Shown: in pieces, positions 6,124 through 6,687 of the stretch
How the letters are laid out: each line of letters opens with the position of its first letter
Numbering within the stretch: the first letter of the stretch is position 1
Assembly (NCBI GenBank): GCA_025355485.1
Contig: JANXZP010000063.1
Span: forward strand, 1 to 6,687
Reading direction: 5' to 3'
Length of the DNA: 6,687 nt
DNA from: Pseudomonadota bacterium
GTDB lineage: Bacteria > Pseudomonadota > Gammaproteobacteria > Xanthomonadales > Xanthomonadaceae
Notes under the pieces: model-generated
Told to the model about the DNA's origin: nothing
Database searches by the model: none
Seen by the model: only the letters and a program-made list of their open reading frames with translations
Made by a program: the position numbers and the translations under genes

Positions 6124-6574
6124 TGCGGTATCCGAATCCGTGAACAGTGACGATCAGCGCTTCCTCGAACGGACGATCCACCGCCGCGCGCAACAGCGAC
6201 AGATGCGTGTGCAGCCTCGCCGCGTCGTGTTCGGCGTCGCCCCACAACGCCTGTGCGAGTTCGGCGTAGACCAGTACGTGCGGCGATTTGCGCATCAGCG
6301 CTTCGAGCAGTCGATAGCCCGCGGGTGTGAGATTCAGTGCCTGGCCCTGGCGCGTCGCCCTGCGGCCCGGCACATCCAGGCTCAGATCGGCCACGCGCAG
6401 GATCGCCGGGGTTTGCCGCTGCTGGCGTTTGTGCAGCACGTGGATGCGCGCTTCGAGCTCGCGCAGCGCAAAAGGCTTGGTCAGGTAGTCGTCGGCGCCG
6501 GACTCGAAACCGAGCAGCTTGTCTTCCAGCTGGTCGCGCGCGGTCAGCATCAGGATCGGCGCTATCGCGCGCAA
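6101..6574 (-). CDS. OmpR/PhoB-family response regulator, N-terminal half missing
   Basis: The 157 residues readable here are the C-terminal half of a receiver domain plus a complete winged-helix DNA-binding domain. The receiver part starts at APILMLTARDQLEDK, with the conserved Thr (residue 11 of this reading) and the switch Lys in TKPF (Lys33). The acidic pocket and phospho-acceptor Asp, which should lie about 30 and more residues earlier, are absent. The DNA-binding domain spans about 60-155 and ends in the canonical wing TVHGFGYRI. OmpR-type regulators are about 220-240 residues, so roughly 70 or more are lost. The nominal start, a TTG at 6574, lies in the spacer of a 104-base inverted repeat and is not a credible native start. 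True homology stops at about 6562; further upstream the same frame is open to the window edge but does not resemble a receiver. The gene overlaps or nearly abuts the sensor kinase, its evident partner, and would act as a DNA-binding transcription regulator if intact. Confidence 0.85.
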   Translation of the reverse strand: MRAIAPILMLTARDQLEDKLLGFESGADDYLTKPFALRELEARIHVLHKRQQRQTPAILRVADLSLDVPGRRATRQGQALNLTPAGYRLLEALMRKSPHVLVYAELAQALWGDAEHDAARLHTHLSLLRAAVDRPFEEALIVTVHGFGYRIVQPAAT

Positions 6575-6687
6575 GGCGGCGCCGCGCCGATCCTGATGCT
6601 GACCGCGCGCGACCAGCTGGAAGACAAGTTGCTCGGTTTCGAGTCCGGCGCCGACGACTACCTGACCAAGCCTTTTGCGCTGCGCGA
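6459..6687. repeat. Near-perfect inverted repeat running to the right edge
   Basis: Bases 6459-6562 and 6584-6687 are reverse complements over 104 positions with one mismatch (6517 against 6629), around a 21-base spacer (6563-6583). The right arm ends at the window edge, so its real length is unknown. The arms encode the receiver-domain segment APILML to FALR in opposite directions. The mismatch is synonymous (CTG versus TTG for Leu). This explains the loss of the regulator's 5' half. It may be a fold-back (chimeric read or amplification) artefact at a contig end, or a real inverted duplication. Confidence 0.95.
6566..6687 (+). other. Mirror copy of response-regulator receiver segment (fragment)
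   Basis: On the plus strand the stretch reads RAQGGAAPILMLTARD and continues through the ESGADDYLTKPFALR motifs to the window edge. It is a sense-strand copy of the receiver segment found on the minus strand. No start codon or upstream receiver sequence precedes it; the reading to its left is the antisense of the same gene. It is either the end of a fold-back artefact or the surviving part of a second regulator gene in the opposite direction. Confidence 0.6.

Noticed and set aside
6459..6687. Insertion-sequence terminal inverted repeats or an intrinsic terminator
   Set aside because: The arms are receiver-domain coding sequence with a short spacer and no transposase or target duplication, and they are far too long for a terminator stem.

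Overview
The window is GC-rich, tightly packed bacterial DNA. Every convincing gene lies on the minus strand, so transcription runs from the right edge towards the left. The GC-rich codon use, the OmpR-type two-component pair and the FemAB-like/ACP/ketosynthase gene set suggest a proteobacterium, perhaps a Xanthomonadales (Lysobacterales) gammaproteobacterium. That placement is an inference from protein style; there is no rRNA or other marker.

In transcription order, the right part (6574 to 4750) holds an OmpR/PhoB-type response regulator that lacks its N-terminal half, followed by a membrane sensor histidine kinase with an intact phospho-acceptor His box but an eroded ATP-binding domain. After a 121-base gap comes a compact run of seven genes (4628 to beyond position 1): an arginase/ureohydrolase-fold protein, a four-helix SMR/EamA-like membrane protein, a serine alpha/beta hydrolase of the carboxylesterase/monoacylglycerol-lipase type, a large FemAB/GNAT-like acyltransferase, a second four-helix SMR/EamA-like protein, an acyl carrier protein, and a beta-ketoacyl-ACP synthase cut by the left edge. 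Stop and start codons overlap or nearly touch at four of the six junctions, which strongly indicates one operon.

The gene content reads like a small pathway. An acyl chain is built or carried on a dedicated ACP by a dedicated ketosynthase and moved to an acceptor by the GNAT-like transferase. It would be trimmed or released by the esterase and the arginase-fold hydrolase, then flipped or exported by two half-size transporters that may pair as ArnE and ArnF do. The product cannot be read from the sequence, and I do not recognise the set as a named system. It is the best candidate here for an undescribed system.

The right edge is structurally odd. The last 104 bases are a near-perfect (103 of 104) inverted copy of 6459-6562, separated by 21 bases. 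The fold falls inside the response-regulator receiver domain and removes its N-terminal half. This is either a fold-back artefact at a contig end or a real inverted duplication, so the apparent start of the regulator at 6574 should not be trusted.
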